From JANWXR01 sp033577755 (GTDB lineage Bacteria > Chloroflexota > Anaerolineae > Anaerolineales > UBA6663): 34,395 nt of DNA. Below are positions 22,064-33,800 of this stretch, piece by piece. Positions within the stretch are counted from its first letter, which is position 1, and each line of letters opens with the position of its first letter. The notes under the pieces are model-generated. The model was not told where the DNA came from and did not search any database. It was given only the letters and a program-made list of their open reading frames with translations. Location: the NCBI GenBank assembly GCA_033577755.1, contig JAVQXV010000015.1, positions 1 through 34,395 on the forward strand, in the 5' to 3' direction. A program made the position numbers and the translations under genes.

Positions 22064-24904
22064 ATGTCATTCTCACCCTCCAAGTTCGCCGAAAAATATC
22101 TGCTCGCCCGTGAGGCCGCGCTCGATAGCAAGTTCCGCAGCGGCACTTCCGGCTTCGAGATCGAACTGAACATCCTCGACGAGGACTTCCGCCCCGTACT
22201 AACGGTGGGCAGCGGGCCAGACCAGCAGAGCTTCATTGACTATCTGCTCGAACACGAAATCCCGGCCTGGCTGAGCGACCGCGCCCAACGCGAGGTCTTC
22301 CACTGGATGATCGAGTGGGCGACCAAACCCTATTACTTCGCAACGGGCGCAGTCTATGAGCAGCGCCTACTGGAGGCTGCCCTGCTCAACGTGCTGGCGA
22401 AGGCAAGCCGCAAGTTCGGCAAACGGCTCTATGCCTATCACGGCAACCTACTCTACCCCGTCCGCGTCGGACACGAGAGTATCCCCGGCGGCTGGAACCT
22501 GGCCAAGCAGCGCTACCTGCGCCGCTGCGTAGACCTATTCGGCGCGTCGCTGGCGACGGCGGGCATCCACGCCAATCTCTCCCTGCCGGAGACGCTGCTA
22601 AGCTGGGACTTTTTACACCTCTCGCCCGGCGAGCGCGGTGCGGCGGATGCGCATCTGGAAGACTACAAGAACCGCGTGTACATCGAGGCCACGCGGCTGA
22701 TGCGCGCCTTCGCCGCCCTGTTCATCGCTACCTCGGCCTCCACCCCGCTGCGGGCCGAGGAAAGAGACGGGCAGCCGGTTGTCATCCTCACCGACGTGGA
22801 CTCGAACCGCAACTACATCTTCCCCAACCCGGAGACGCTCGACATTCCCTACCTTTACCGCTCGCATGAAGAGTACCTGCGCCTCTCCTACGACCTGGTG
22901 CGGCGCGGCGTGCGCTTCGGCAACAACAACTGGACACCGGTGCGCGCACGCTCCTTCGCCGAGCCGGTTGAGCGGCTGATCCTCACCACGAGCGAGCAGC
23001 TGCACGCCCTCTATCATCGGGGGCTGTACGCCGTCGGCGAGACGACCGGCGTCGAGGAGATGGCCCTGCAGATCGAGCGCGAGAACCTGCTGGCGCGCAT
23101 CAACATCCCGATGGCGCGCGTGGAAATCCGCACCGACGAGGGCGGCCACCCGCTCGAACTCGACATCGCTAACCTGACGCTCAAAGAGCTGCTGCTCATC
23201 CAGTGCTACGCCGACCCGGCCTTCGCGCGCGCCTTCCGCTACGACCACGAGGACATCGCCCGCGCGCGCCGCAATGAGGCCGAGGCCGCGCACTACGGCC
23301 TGAAGGCCGAGATTGAAAACCCCTTCACCGGCAAGCCGGTCGCCATGCGCGACTTTCTGCGCTGGACGCTGGAGCAGGTGCGCCCGCTGGCCGAGGCGCT
23401 GGAGATGTGGACGCAGCTCGGGCCGCTGCTGGAGATGGCCTCCGGCGCGCCGAACACCGCGGAGCGGATTCGGGAAAGGGTGAGAAGAGAGATTGGGGAT
23501 TCAAGAGTGGAAGTTCCGGTGGAGGTGCTGAAGCTGCTGGCGCTGGAGCGCGAGGCGCAGGTGAAGGCCGATGTGGAAATCATTGCCGCTTCGGTGGCCG
23601 AGCTGGGCGAGGAGGCTGTGAAGCTGCGCGAGTTCCTGCAACGCGCGCGCGACGAGGTGCGCCAGCACGACCCGCAGGCGCCCATCCGCTTCCGCCCGCG
23701 CGCCGATGCCGCGACCATTGGCACGCTAAGCGCCCACTACGCCGACAAGACCAGTGAGGTGCTCGACCTGGCGCAGCAGCTTATCCGCATCCCCTCGGTG
23801 ACCAACTGCCCGGAGGAGCGCCTCGACGAGGTCTTCCGCGCCGCCACTTTCGTTTTCGATTACCTGCGCGACGCCGGCCTGGACGTGACCTACTTCAATC
23901 GGGGCAAGTACCCGGCGGTCTTCGCCCGATTCCCCGGCCAGAACCACGCCCCTGTGATGCTGTGTGGCCACTTCGATGTGGTGCCGCCCGAGCCGGACGA
24001 TACGCAGTTCGAGCCGCGTGTCGAGGGCGATTATCTGTGGGGCCGCGGCGCAGCGGATATGAAGACCGTCGTCGCCACCTACCTCATCTGGATGAAGGAC
24101 ACGTTCAGAGCCGGCGGGCCGTTCCCCGGCATCAACCTGCTGCTGGTGGGCAACGAGGAGAACGGCGAGAGCGAGCCGTTCGGCACGCCGCACGTGCTGG
24201 CCGAGTTGGCGCGCATACATGATGGCTACGCGCCGCAGTTCCTCATCGCCGGCGAGCGCACCGGCGAGAATGGCCAAGAGTTGATGGGCGAGATCTGCGT
24301 CGAGAACCGGGGCGTGATGCGCTTTGAAATCATCGCGCGCGGGATGCGCGGGCATACCGGCGTCCGCGGCGCGCACGCCGACCTGAGCGAGCGGCTCTTT
24401 CAAGCGCGGGCCGCGCTGGTCGAGATTTTTCAGCAGCATCTGACGCTCACGGGCGAGGGCGGCTGGCAATCGCAGTATCGCTTCCCGTTCTTCAGCGCCG
24501 GCCAGCCGGGCGTGTACAACGTCACCGCCGATTACGGCGTGCTCGGCATCGAAATCCGCAGCATCCCACAGGACAGGCTGGGCGTGATTGCGGAGAAGGC
24601 GCGGGCGCTCTGCGCGGAGCTGGGACTGGAGATCAACATTCCGGTGCAGGAGGACGGCGTGGCCTGCGACCTGAACAACCCCTACCTGCTGAAGTTGATC
24701 GAGGCGGTGCGCGCCACATTTGGGCAGGAGCCGGTGCTGGGCAAAAAGCTGCCGGGCAGCAGCGCGCGCTTTGCGCCGGGCGGGCAGGCCGTGGTCTGGG
24801 GCCAGAGCGGCCTCGGCCCGCACGCAAAGGACGAGCGCCATTTCATCCCCAGCATTGACGGCTACTATCGCGCACTTACGGAGTTCGCTCAGCGCCTGAA
24901 ATAG
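22064..24904 (+). CDS. Glutamate-cysteine-ligase-like/M20 peptidase fusion
   Basis: 946 residues; GGAG 8 nt upstream of ATG 22064. Residues ~20-430 resemble the GCS2/YbdK carboxylate-amine ligase family: SGFEIELNILDEDFRP, GIHANLSLPE, FIATSASTPLRAE, RVEIRTDEGGHPLELDIANL and YGLKAEIENPFTGKPV. Residues ~430-560 are a charged helical linker. Residues ~565-946 are an M20 metallopeptidase: LCGHFDVVPP (His636, Asp638), GRGAADMK (Asp665), GNEENGE (Glu698/Glu699) and HAKDERHFIPSID. All zinc and base residues seem present. It could ligate and trim gamma-glutamyl or similar amides, but this is inference. Convergent with a stand-alone M20 peptidase 36 nt away. Confidence 0.8.
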   Translation: MSFSPSKFAEKYLLAREAALDSKFRSGTSGFEIELNILDEDFRPVLTVGSGPDQQSFIDYLLEHEIPAWLSDRAQREVFHWMIEWATKPYYFATGAVYEQRLLEAALLNVLAKASRKFGKRLYAYHGNLLYPVRVGHESIPGGWNLAKQRYLRRCVDLFGASLATAGIHANLSLPETLLSWDFLHLSPGERGAADAHLEDYKNRVYIEATRLMRAFAALFIATSASTPLRAEERDGQPVVILTDVDSNRNYIFPNPETLDIPYLYRSHEEYLRLSYDLVRRGVRFGNNNWTPVRARSFAEPVERLILTTSEQLHALYHRGLYAVGETTGVEEMALQIERENLLARINIPMARVEIRTDEGGHPLELDIANLTLKELLLIQCYADPAFARAFRYDHEDIARARRNEAEAAHYGLKAEIENPFTGKPVAMRDFLRWTLEQVRPLAEALEMWTQLGPLLEMASGAPNTAERIRERVRREIGDSRVEVPVEVLKLLALEREAQVKADVEIIAASVAELGEEAVKLREFLQRARDEVRQHDPQAPIRFRPRADAATIGTLSAHYADKTSEVLDLAQQLIRIPSVTNCPEERLDEVFRAATFVFDYLRDAGLDVTYFNRGKYPAVFARFPGQNHAPVMLCGHFDVVPPEPDDTQFEPRVEGDYLWGRGAADMKTVVATYLIWMKDTFRAGGPFPGINLLLVGNEENGESEPFGTPHVLAELARIHDGYAPQFLIAGERTGENGQELMGEICVENRGVMRFEIIARGMRGHTGVRGAHADLSERLFQARAALVEIFQQHLTLTGEGGWQSQYRFPFFSAGQPGVYNVTADYGVLGIEIRSIPQDRLGVIAEKARALCAELGLEINIPVQEDGVACDLNNPYLLKLIEAVRATFGQEPVLGKKLPGSSARFAPGGQAVVWGQSGLGPHAKDERHFIPSIDGYYRALTEFAQRLK

Positions 24905-24940
24905 GTTAGGGACTGCAGGTGCCGCACCCGCCGCCGACCG

Positions 24941-26068
24941 TCACCATGCGCTGAGCAGAGCTGCCAGCAGCGCGGCGCGCTCCGGCAGGCTCTCGATGAC
25001 GACATGCTCGCGCTCGGAGTGGGCGCCGTTGCCCCGTGCACCGAGGCCGTCCAGCACCGGCACACCCAGCGGCGCGACGAAGTTCGCATCCGAGCCGCCG
25101 CCCGTGCTGCCCTCGCCCAGCTTTAGCCCCAGCCCCAGCGCAATCTGCTGTGCGCGCGCGAAGGTAGCGCGCATGGTCGCGTCGCGCGGCATGGGCGGGC
25201 GGTTCAGGCCGCCGGTGATGGTCACCGACGTGCCGGGCGTCACCGGTTGTCGCGTGCGCATCCATTCCATGAGCCGCTCGGCTTCTTCGAGGCTGGCCAC
25301 GCGAAAATCCACTTCGGCGCGCGCTTCGTCCGGCACCACATTGGAGCGCGTGCCGCCGCTGACCATACCCACGTTGACGGTAGTGCCGCGCGCGTAGTCA
25401 GTGAGAGCCTGCGCCGCCAGGATGTGATGGGCCAGCTCCTCGATGGCATTGCGCCCGTTCTCGTGGTCGGCCCCGGCGTGTGCGGCGCGGCCCCGGGTTG
25501 TGATGACCATCTCGCCGATGCCTTTACGGGCAGTCTTGAGCGAGCCGTCGGGCAGGCACGGCTCCAGGCACAGCACCAGCGCCGACTCGCGCGCCAGCCG
25601 TTCGATGAGCGGGCGCGAATGAACGCTGCCGATCTCCTCATCGGAGGTGAAGAGCGCGGTCACCGGGCGCTCCGGCCACAGCCGGTTGGCCCGCAACAGC
25701 CTCAGCGCCGTCAGCGCCAGCACGAAGCTGGCTTTCATGTCAACGGCACCGGGGCCGTAGAGCTTGCCGTCGGCTTCGCGGACGGGCCGGCGCGCCAGTG
25801 TGCCGAGGTCGTACACGGTATCCAGATGACACAGAAGCAGTAGGCCGTCCCGGCCTGTTGCGCCCCAGCGCCCGTACAGGTTGTTGCCGACGGCCGTTTG
25901 TTCGTCCACCGTCACAATCGCACCGAGCTTGCGCAGCTCGCCGGCAATGACTGCGCCCAGACGGTCCACCGCCGCCTTGTCGGTCGAGGGCGACTCAATC
26001 TCGATGAACTGCTTGAGCATTTCGACCATCTCGCCGGTGTATTGGGCGAAGTCTGCAATCGTCAACAT
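24941..26068 (-). CDS. M20 peptidase, glutamate carboxypeptidase (CPG2)-like
   Basis: 375 residues from ATG 26068, chosen for the AAGGAG upstream and the family-like N-terminus. Zinc-dependent M20A exopeptidase: LLCHLDTVYD (His81, Asp83), GPGAVDMKAS (Asp), FTSDEEIGS (Glu-Glu), LCLEPCLPDGS, GRAAHAGADHENGRNAI (dimerisation-domain His) and GAHSEREHV (last zinc His). The family removes C-terminal Glu from folates and peptides. Cytoplasmic; no signal peptide. Next to the ligase/M20 fusion, so both may act on glutamyl compounds. Confidence 0.87.
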   Translation of the reverse strand: MLTIADFAQYTGEMVEMLKQFIEIESPSTDKAAVDRLGAVIAGELRKLGAIVTVDEQTAVGNNLYGRWGATGRDGLLLLCHLDTVYDLGTLARRPVREADGKLYGPGAVDMKASFVLALTALRLLRANRLWPERPVTALFTSDEEIGSVHSRPLIERLARESALVLCLEPCLPDGSLKTARKGIGEMVITTRGRAAHAGADHENGRNAIEELAHHILAAQALTDYARGTTVNVGMVSGGTRSNVVPDEARAEVDFRVASLEEAERLMEWMRTRQPVTPGTSVTITGGLNRPPMPRDATMRATFARAQQIALGLGLKLGEGSTGGGSDANFVAPLGVPVLDGLGARGNGAHSEREHVVIESLPERAALLAALLSAW

Positions 26069-26154
26069 GAATTCACGATCTCCTTGGTCATCACCATGAA
26101 GTGGCAAGCGCCGGTCGAGTGTATCATTGCCCCGCCGGCCTCACAATTCGCCGG

Positions 26155-26160
26155 TATACT
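26155..26160 (+). promoter_or_regulatory. Possible -10 box
   Basis: TATACT with no convincing -35. If used, the transcript for 26398 would carry the 111-bp palindromic element in its leader. Confidence 0.25.
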
Positions 26161-26195
26161 CGGCGCAGCCTTGCTAAGGCGTCTTGCACGGAGAT

Positions 26196-26306
26196 GAGTC
26201 CACTGCAAAAAGGATGTTTCACCTCCGAGATCGCAGAGCACGCGGAGAAAAAAGGAAGAACTGTGCGGTCTCTGCATTCTCCGCGATGCGTTTTTTCAGT
26301 GTACTC
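26196..26306. repeat. 111-bp element with inverted ends (copy 2)
   Basis: Ends GAGTCCACTGCAAAAA and TTTTTTCAGTGTACTC, matching the ends of the element at 13138-13254. The interior is itself palindromic (GATCGCAGAG with CTCTGCATT; CGCGGAGAA with TTCTCCGCG), so it could fold into a long hairpin. No ORF. Confidence 0.55.
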
Positions 26307-26397
26307 AAAGATGCAAAGAGAAAGCGATGGCGGTTTAGCGTCTAAAAGCGAGGCCATGCCGAACTCAGGAGAGCCAAAATAGCGAAAGGACAGAACC

Positions 26398-26973
26398 ATG
26401 CAGACGTCGCGCACTTGGGATTACTGGGCATTGTGGGTGGTCGCGCTGGTCTCGCTGGCGCTGAACCTTGGGCTGATTGCCGGTTTGTTGAACGTGCGGC
26501 GGCAGGCAGCGGAAACGGCGCAAACGGTTGCCGCGTCGCTGGGTCGCCTACGCGCAAGCACGCTGACGTACACCGTCCAAGTCAATGAAACGGTTCCGGT
26601 GCAAGTCGCCGTGCCCATCAACGAGCGCCTGACCGTGCCGATAGATACGCAGCTGCCGATTGATACGTTCGTGAATGTGCCTATTGAGGTGCCCTTCATC
26701 GGCTCGCGCATGCTCAGCCTGCCGATCAAGGCAGTCGTGCCGGTCAAGTTCGAAACCACGTTTCCCGTCAAATTGACGGTACCGATCTCAACCAGCGTAC
26801 CGGTAGAGCTGAATGTGCCGATCCGGATTGTGGTGGCTGATACACCCCTCGACGACTCGCTGGCCGAGGCCGAAGCCTATTTGAAGAAATTCGCCGCCGA
26901 CCTGGGCGCACCGGCGCTGACGCCGACCCCTGCCCGCCCCTCGCGCACGCCGACTACTTCCACCAAGCCGTAG
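26398..26973 (+). CDS. Membrane-anchored VPI/VPV-repeat protein, unknown
   Basis: 191 residues; AAAGGA upstream of ATG 26398. One N-terminal membrane helix (WALWVVALVSLALNLGLIAGL), then a coiled region. Residues ~60-150 alternate short strands with Val/Leu-Pro-Ile/Val steps (VPVQVAVPINERLTVPID, VPIEVPFI, LPIKAVVPVKF, VPISTSVPVELNVPI). The C-terminus is Thr/Pro-rich. The regular Pro spacing suggests an elongated beta structure outside the membrane. No family recognised. It is 31 nt upstream of plsY, possibly cotranscribed. Confidence 0.65.
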   Translation: MQTSRTWDYWALWVVALVSLALNLGLIAGLLNVRRQAAETAQTVAASLGRLRASTLTYTVQVNETVPVQVAVPINERLTVPIDTQLPIDTFVNVPIEVPFIGSRMLSLPIKAVVPVKFETTFPVKLTVPISTSVPVELNVPIRIVVADTPLDDSLAEAEAYLKKFAADLGAPALTPTPARPSRTPTTSTKP

Positions 26974-27004
26974 CTAAATTAGCTTCCCCAAGCTCCAGCC
27001 TTCG

Positions 27005-27595
27005 ATGACCACGCTTGCTTTGACCGCCGCCGCTTACCTGCTCGGTTCAATCCCGTTCGGCGTGCTGCTCGGATACCTGGCGCTGCGCCGCGACATCCGT
27101 GAGGGCGGCTCCGGCCACTCCGGCGGGACGAACGCAATTCGGCAGGCAGGCTGGCGCGTCGGTTTGCCGGTGATTGCGCTGGACATGGCGAAGGGGGCGA
27201 TGGCCGTCTGGCCGGCCTTTGCCTTTGGCGATGAGTTGTGGGCGCCGGCGCTGGCGGCGGGCGCGGTGGTGGCCGGGCATTGCTGGCCGGTGTTCGCCGG
27301 CTTCCGCGGCGGGATGGGGCTGGCAACCGCGGGCGGAGTGATGGCGGTGGCCTACCCGCTCGGCTTTGCCGCGGCGCTGGGCGTGCTCCTTGCGGCGGCG
27401 TTCATGCTCAAGCACTCGGCGCGGGCTGCGTTCGCGACCGGCATGTTCGGGCCGCCGGTCATCTGGGGTCTGAGCGCCTCATTGCAGGCTACGGCCATTG
27501 CAGCAGCGCTCGGCTTCGTCATCGCCATCCGCGCGCTCTCCGATTGGGGACACAAGCGACGGGCGGTTTGGGATGTCAGGAAGACTGAAGACTAA
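27005..27595 (+). CDS. plsY: Glycerol-3-phosphate acyltransferase PlsY
   Basis: 196-residue polytopic membrane enzyme that acylates glycerol 3-phosphate from acyl phosphate. Motifs: YLLGSIPFGVLLG, GSGHSGGTNAIRQAG (usual form GSGNxGATN, so His replaces Asn), and AGHCWPVFAGFRGGMGLAT (usual FKGGKGVAT, so Arg and Met replace Lys). The catalytic His/Asn neighbourhood is otherwise kept. The last residues and stop codon (KTED) are encoded by a heptamer repeat, so the original C-terminus may have been replaced. Confidence 0.85.
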   Translation: MTTLALTAAAYLLGSIPFGVLLGYLALRRDIREGGSGHSGGTNAIRQAGWRVGLPVIALDMAKGAMAVWPAFAFGDELWAPALAAGAVVAGHCWPVFAGFRGGMGLATAGGVMAVAYPLGFAAALGVLLAAAFMLKHSARAAFATGMFGPPVIWGLSASLQATAIAAALGFVIAIRALSDWGHKRRAVWDVRKTED

Positions 27596-27645
27596 AGACT
27601 TAAGACCCAAATCAGTCTTCAGTCTTCAATCTTCAATCTTCACCC
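27579..27645. repeat. Heptanucleotide inverted array between plsY and bicupin
   Basis: GGAAGAC, TGAAGAC, TAAAGAC, TTAAGAC, then CCAAATC, then AGTCTTC, AGTCTTC, AATCTTC, AATCTTC. The arms are inverted and would form a hairpin. Both convergent genes take their stop codon from this array: TAA of plsY (27593) and TGA of the bicupin (27642). Confidence 0.8.
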
Positions 27646-28311
27646 CTCAACCCTCTGAAGCGTGAGCAGCAGCGCCGGTTCACGGCAGATGAGCCGGTAG
27701 CGCGTTCGGGGTGGCACGCCGGTGAGGTCGCCGGCATTCAACTCGGTCACGTCGTCGTGGGCCAGCTCGACGCGCAGCGGGCCGCGCACCACCAACCAGA
27801 GCGCACCGTAGTCGGGGGCCATCAGCACGTCGGATTGGCCGCGTCCCATCGCCAAGAGCAACTCGAAGTCTTCGACCTGAGCCAGCGCCGTCGGGCGGAA
27901 GGGTGTGGTGAGAGCGGGCGCCAGGCGCGCCAGGCGCACCTTCTCCAGTGGTGGGTCGGCGTCGGTGCTGTAGAAATGCCGGTGACCGTTGAGCCGTTCG
28001 GTGAAGGTGAAGGGCCGAATAAGCACAACCGCCGAGCGCTGTTCGGAGCGCGAGCGGTGATACACGCCTTTGGGCACGACCGCCAGCTCTTCGGGCATCA
28101 GGCTGAGGTTGCCGCGGTCGGTCTCCAGCATGATGTGGCCCTCGTGCGTTAGGAAAAGCTCATCTTCGTCAAGATGTTTGTGCCATTCCAGCTCGCCCTG
28201 GCAGATATAGATGCTGACCACCAGCTGAGCCACGCGCGCCAGCGGTTGGAGCATGAACGGCCTCTCCAGCCCAGCCGCGACCTGAGTCAGATTGACGACA
28301 GGCAGAGACAT
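27640..28311 (-). CDS. Bicupin protein
   Basis: 223 residues with two cupin folds. The first has a full metal site: WHKHLDEDE (HxH and Glu), followed by VPKGVYHR (His). The second (about 150-220) has the fold motif ALWLVVRGPLRVEL and VPPRTRYRL but lacks the His ligands. Resembles small dioxygenase- or isomerase-like bicupins; the reaction is unknown. The start ATG 28311 is preceded only by AAAGTAGT from a heptamer array, so translation initiation is probably weak. Confidence 0.75.
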   Translation of the reverse strand: MSLPVVNLTQVAAGLERPFMLQPLARVAQLVVSIYICQGELEWHKHLDEDELFLTHEGHIMLETDRGNLSLMPEELAVVPKGVYHRSRSEQRSAVVLIRPFTFTERLNGHRHFYSTDADPPLEKVRLARLAPALTTPFRPTALAQVEDFELLLAMGRGQSDVLMAPDYGALWLVVRGPLRVELAHDDVTELNAGDLTGVPPRTRYRLICREPALLLTLQRVEG

Positions 28312-29737
<1,426 letters not shown>

Positions 29738-29741
<4 letters not shown>

Positions 29742-30844
29742 CGCACCTCATTCAGCAGCATGACCAGCGCCGCCGTCGAGAAGACGGCGTAGTTGAGCAC
29801 GCGCTTCGATCCTGAGTACGCACCAAAGACTAACACCGCCAGCACCAAACCGCAAACCAGCCGCACCAGGCCGAGCGGCTCGCTGTAGGTGGAGAACGGC
29901 GTGAAGGGGAAGATGGCCGCGTTCGCGCCAAGCACCCAGACCGGCAGCGCCCGGTCGCGCTGCAACACACGCGCGGCAGCGGTGACCATTCCCCACAGGC
30001 TCGGCAGGACGGCAATCGGAAAGTAGATGACGCTGAAGAGCAACAGCGCCCTCCAACCCGCCGCACCGATGCGCCACAGGCCGTTGTACGGAATCCACTC
30101 GAAGCCGGAGCCGTGAAAGCCGCCCGAGCCGAGGCCGGGCCGGCCAAACACCGCCCAAATCATGAGCTGAAACAGGGCGAAGGGCACGAAGGCAACGCCG
30201 AACAGCCGCAGCGCATCCGGCCAGCGGCGTTGCGACAGCAGCCAGACAAGATGCGCGGCGGCAAACAGCACCGTCACTTCCTTGGTGAACAGAGCCAGCC
30301 CGTACAGCAGAGCCGCCCAGCCCTCGCGCCCGTGCCGGCTGACGAGCAGCGCGCCGGCCACCAGCGCGTAAGCCAGCGGCTCGGTCATCGCCAGCCGCAC
30401 CGCGTAGGCGAATCCGACCCACAACCCATAGACCAGCGCGTACCAACGGCTGACCGAGTACGTCGCCAGCAGCTCGCCGACGAGGAACGTGCCCGCCGCT
30501 TGGATAACGATATTCAGACCCAGCAACAGCCACGGCACGGCGGCGGCATTGCCCAGCGAGAGCGCGCCGACCAGCAGAGATAACAAAATCCGTTGATAGC
30601 GATAGGCAGGAACATCCAGCACCCAGGTCGGCGCGCGGGCTGCATCCACCGGATTCGGGTTGAGGGCCAGCACGTACACGTACTGACCGTCGTAGCCCTC
30701 CAGCGCGCTCTGGTCGCCGGCCATGCGCCGGATGCCGAGGCGCATCATCTCCCCCGCGTCTCCGTTGTTGCGCGCAAGAAAGACGGCCACCTGCGCGGCC
30801 ATCACCAGCATCACAATGATCGCCGGGCCGAAGCGCTGCATCAT
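29738..30844 (-). CDS. Polytopic glycosyltransferase-like membrane protein
   Basis: 368 residues from ATG 30844, which overlaps the stop of the PBP gene; an ATG codon follows directly and could also serve. About eight to ten hydrophobic segments. The early loop GYDGQYVYVLALNP followed by VPAYRYQRILLSLL resembles AZOBR_p60025-type cell-surface glycopolymer proteins with a GT-C-like fold. Lies between a PBP and a CDF gene with 4-nt overlaps on each side, so the three form a tight operon. A role in envelope polymer synthesis is likely but not shown. Confidence 0.7.
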
Positions 30845-33800
30845 GGCGTAGGCGTGGGCGTCTCCGTCGGCAGCGCAGTTTCCGTGGAAAGAGGAGTCGG
30901 GGTTTCGGTGATGGGCGCAGTCGCCGTCGGGGTCAGCGTGACGATTGGCATCGGCGTGAGGATGAGTATAGGCGTTTCGGTTTGGGTCGGCGTAGGTGTG
31001 GGCATAGGCCGCGCAACGTTGAAGCGCACGCGCCACTCAGCGCTGCCGCCCTGCCGGCTATAAACGATGAGCCGGAGGGTCGTCGGGCCGTCGGGCAAGC
31101 CACTGGCATCCCAGGTCGCCAGCACACCGTTCTCTACCGGAGTGAACGTCTCACCTTGCACCAATCCCCAGCCCAAGGGGTCATGGCTCAATCCAAACTC
31201 GATGACATACCGGCTGAATTCGCGCGTGGCGTTGGCCGTGCCGATAATTTGGATGATGCCCGGTTCCAGCGTCGAGCCTTCGACAGGGTAGAGGATATTC
31301 ATGATAGGGCGCGGGTCGTTGAGCGTACAGTCGCGCATCGGCGCCCAGATGATGGGTGTGAAGAAGCCCAGCCGCGCGGCCCACTCCTGCCCTTCGGGCG
31401 TCTCGGTCAGCCATTTCTGTGCCCACGGGTCGGTCACGCCGATGAGCAGGCGCTCCTGAGCAAAGAGCATGTCATTCTGATAGGCCTGCGCGCACTCGCC
31501 GGTCTGGCGCAGATTGGTGAACGGGTCTATGAAGGCCCGCTGCCACAAGTCGCGCTCCTTCGGCGGCGGCAGACGGTTGGGCGCGAACAGCTCCACCCGG
31601 CGCAGATCGGCGGGGCAGAACTCGCTCGGCTCCGCGCCGGAGACCAGACAGATTTCCTTTTCGATGAGCGAGGCCGGGCGTTGCAGCCAAGTGGCCTTGC
31701 CGGCCAGCGCGCCCTCCATGAATGCCTTCCAGATGGGCGCTGCGCCGCTCAGGCCGGTGGTGCCGCGCATCGGAGTGTAGTCGGCGTTGCCCACCCAGAC
31801 CGCAGCCACCAGGTCAGGCGTGTAGCCAATGGTCCAGTTATCGCGGAAGTCGTTGGTGGTGCCGGTCTTGGCGGCGGCGGGGAAGGAGAGCCGCAGGGCG
31901 GAGTTCGCGCCGAAGGCGGGCGTGCGCGCGGCGTTGTCGGCCAGGATGTCGCTGATCTGATAGGCCGTCTCCGGCGAGAGGACGAATTGACCCCAGTTTT
32001 CCGGCGGCATCTGGCAAGGAGGCGGGTCGGTCTTCAACTCGGCGGGCGAGAGCGGCTGCTCGCACAGCACCTTGCCGGCCTTGTTGGTGATGCGGCGGAT
32101 GGCAAAGGCGAAGACGCGCCGGCCGGAATTTGCCAGCGTGGCGTAGCTCTGCGCCATCTGGTTGAGCGGGATCTCGCCGCCGCCGAGGGTAAGCGAGAGT
32201 CCGTAATCGTCGCGGGTGAGCGTTGTCACGCCGAGGCGCTGCAGGAAGGGAATCAGCCCTTCGGTGGCCTGGGGGTTCTCGCCGGTCGCCACGCCGCGCA
32301 CGCCGACGAACTCCAGCGCCTTGACGGCGGGGATGTTGTAGGAGTTGGCCAGCGCATAACGCACGGTGACCGGGCCGTGAAACTTGCCGTCGTAGTTGCG
32401 CGGGACGTAGGGAGGGTTCGCGCCGTCGGGGAATTCGGTGGGCACGTCCCAGATGAGGGTGGCAGGCGTCCAGCCGCGCTCGAAGGCCAGCGCGTAGGTA
32501 AACGGCTTGATGGACGAACCGGGCTGGCGCGGCACAAGGGCCATGTTGATCTGCCCGTCCACCGGGTCGTTGTAATCGTCCGAGCCGACCATGACCAGAA
32601 TCTCGCCGGTAGTGGGGCGCACGGCGACCAGCGCGCCATTGGTCACATTGCGCTCGGCCAGGGCCGCCACATGTTCGCGCACGGCCTGCTCGGCCAGCAG
32701 CTGCAAATCGGGGTCGAGCGTGGTATAGACGTTGAGGCCCTCACGATAGAGCGCCTGAGTGTATTGCTCCTCGACGAGCTGGCGCACGTAGTTCACCCAG
32801 TGTGGGAAGCGGGCCGTGCTGCGCGGCGGGATGAAGGTGCGCTCGGACATCTCGCGCAGGGCGTCGCGCACCTGTGCACTGTCGGTGCAGACGGGGGCGC
32901 GCCCCTCGCCGATGTTGATGCATTCACCGAGCATCAGCGCGAGCACCTGACGCTGCCGGCTCAGCACCAATTCTTTGACGGTGAACACGTCGTAGATGGC
33001 GGGCGATTGCGGCAGGCCGGCCAGCAGCGACGCCTCGCCCAGCGTCAGGTCGCCGGCACTCTTGTTGAAGTACACGCGCGCCGCCGCCTCCACACCATAA
33101 GCCAGGTTGCCGTAGTAAATCTCGTTCAGGTACAGCTCAAGGATTTCATCTTTGGAGTAGCGGCGGGTGATTTCGGCGGCGAGGATGATTTCACGAATCT
33201 TGCGTCGCATTGTGCGCTCGGCACGCTCTTCGGGGGAGAGCACCAGCGCGCGCACCAGCTGCTGCGTAATCGTCGAAGCGCCGGAGACGGTATCGCCGGC
33301 GCGAATGTTCTGCCAGATGGCACGCACAATGCCGAGCGGGTCGAAGCCGGGGTTGTTGTAGAAGTTGCGGTCTTCGGTGGCGATGGTGGCGGCCAGCAGA
33401 ACCGGCGAGATTTGGTCGAGAGGGACACGCGTGCGCCGTCCGGCCCGCGGGTCGTTCAGCTCGAAGAGCAGGTTGCCTTTCGCGTCGTAGATACGTGCCG
33501 TCTCGAACTGCGAGGCGCGCGCGGTCAGGTCGGCGGGCAGCTCACCGGCGACCGACCAGTAGGCAAAGGCGGCGGCGATGAAGCCGGCCAGCGTGAGAAG
33601 CAGCCCGCCGATGAAGCCGTAGCGCAACACTGCCCACAGACAACCCCAGTTGAAGGACCGCCCGGCCCGCGCTTGAGCGCGCTCCCGACTCTGCCGCGTG
33701 CGCGCGCTGACGCGCGTGGTGCCGGTGATGGGCGGCGTGATGGTTGTTACGGCCTCATTGACCGGATAATCCTGTTGCGTTGACAGCCGAGCACGCGGCG

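Noticed and set aside
30982..33783. 933-codon plus-strand ORF
   Set aside because: Fully antisense to the PBP gene, which carries all class A PBP motifs; long antisense frames are expected in GC-rich DNA.
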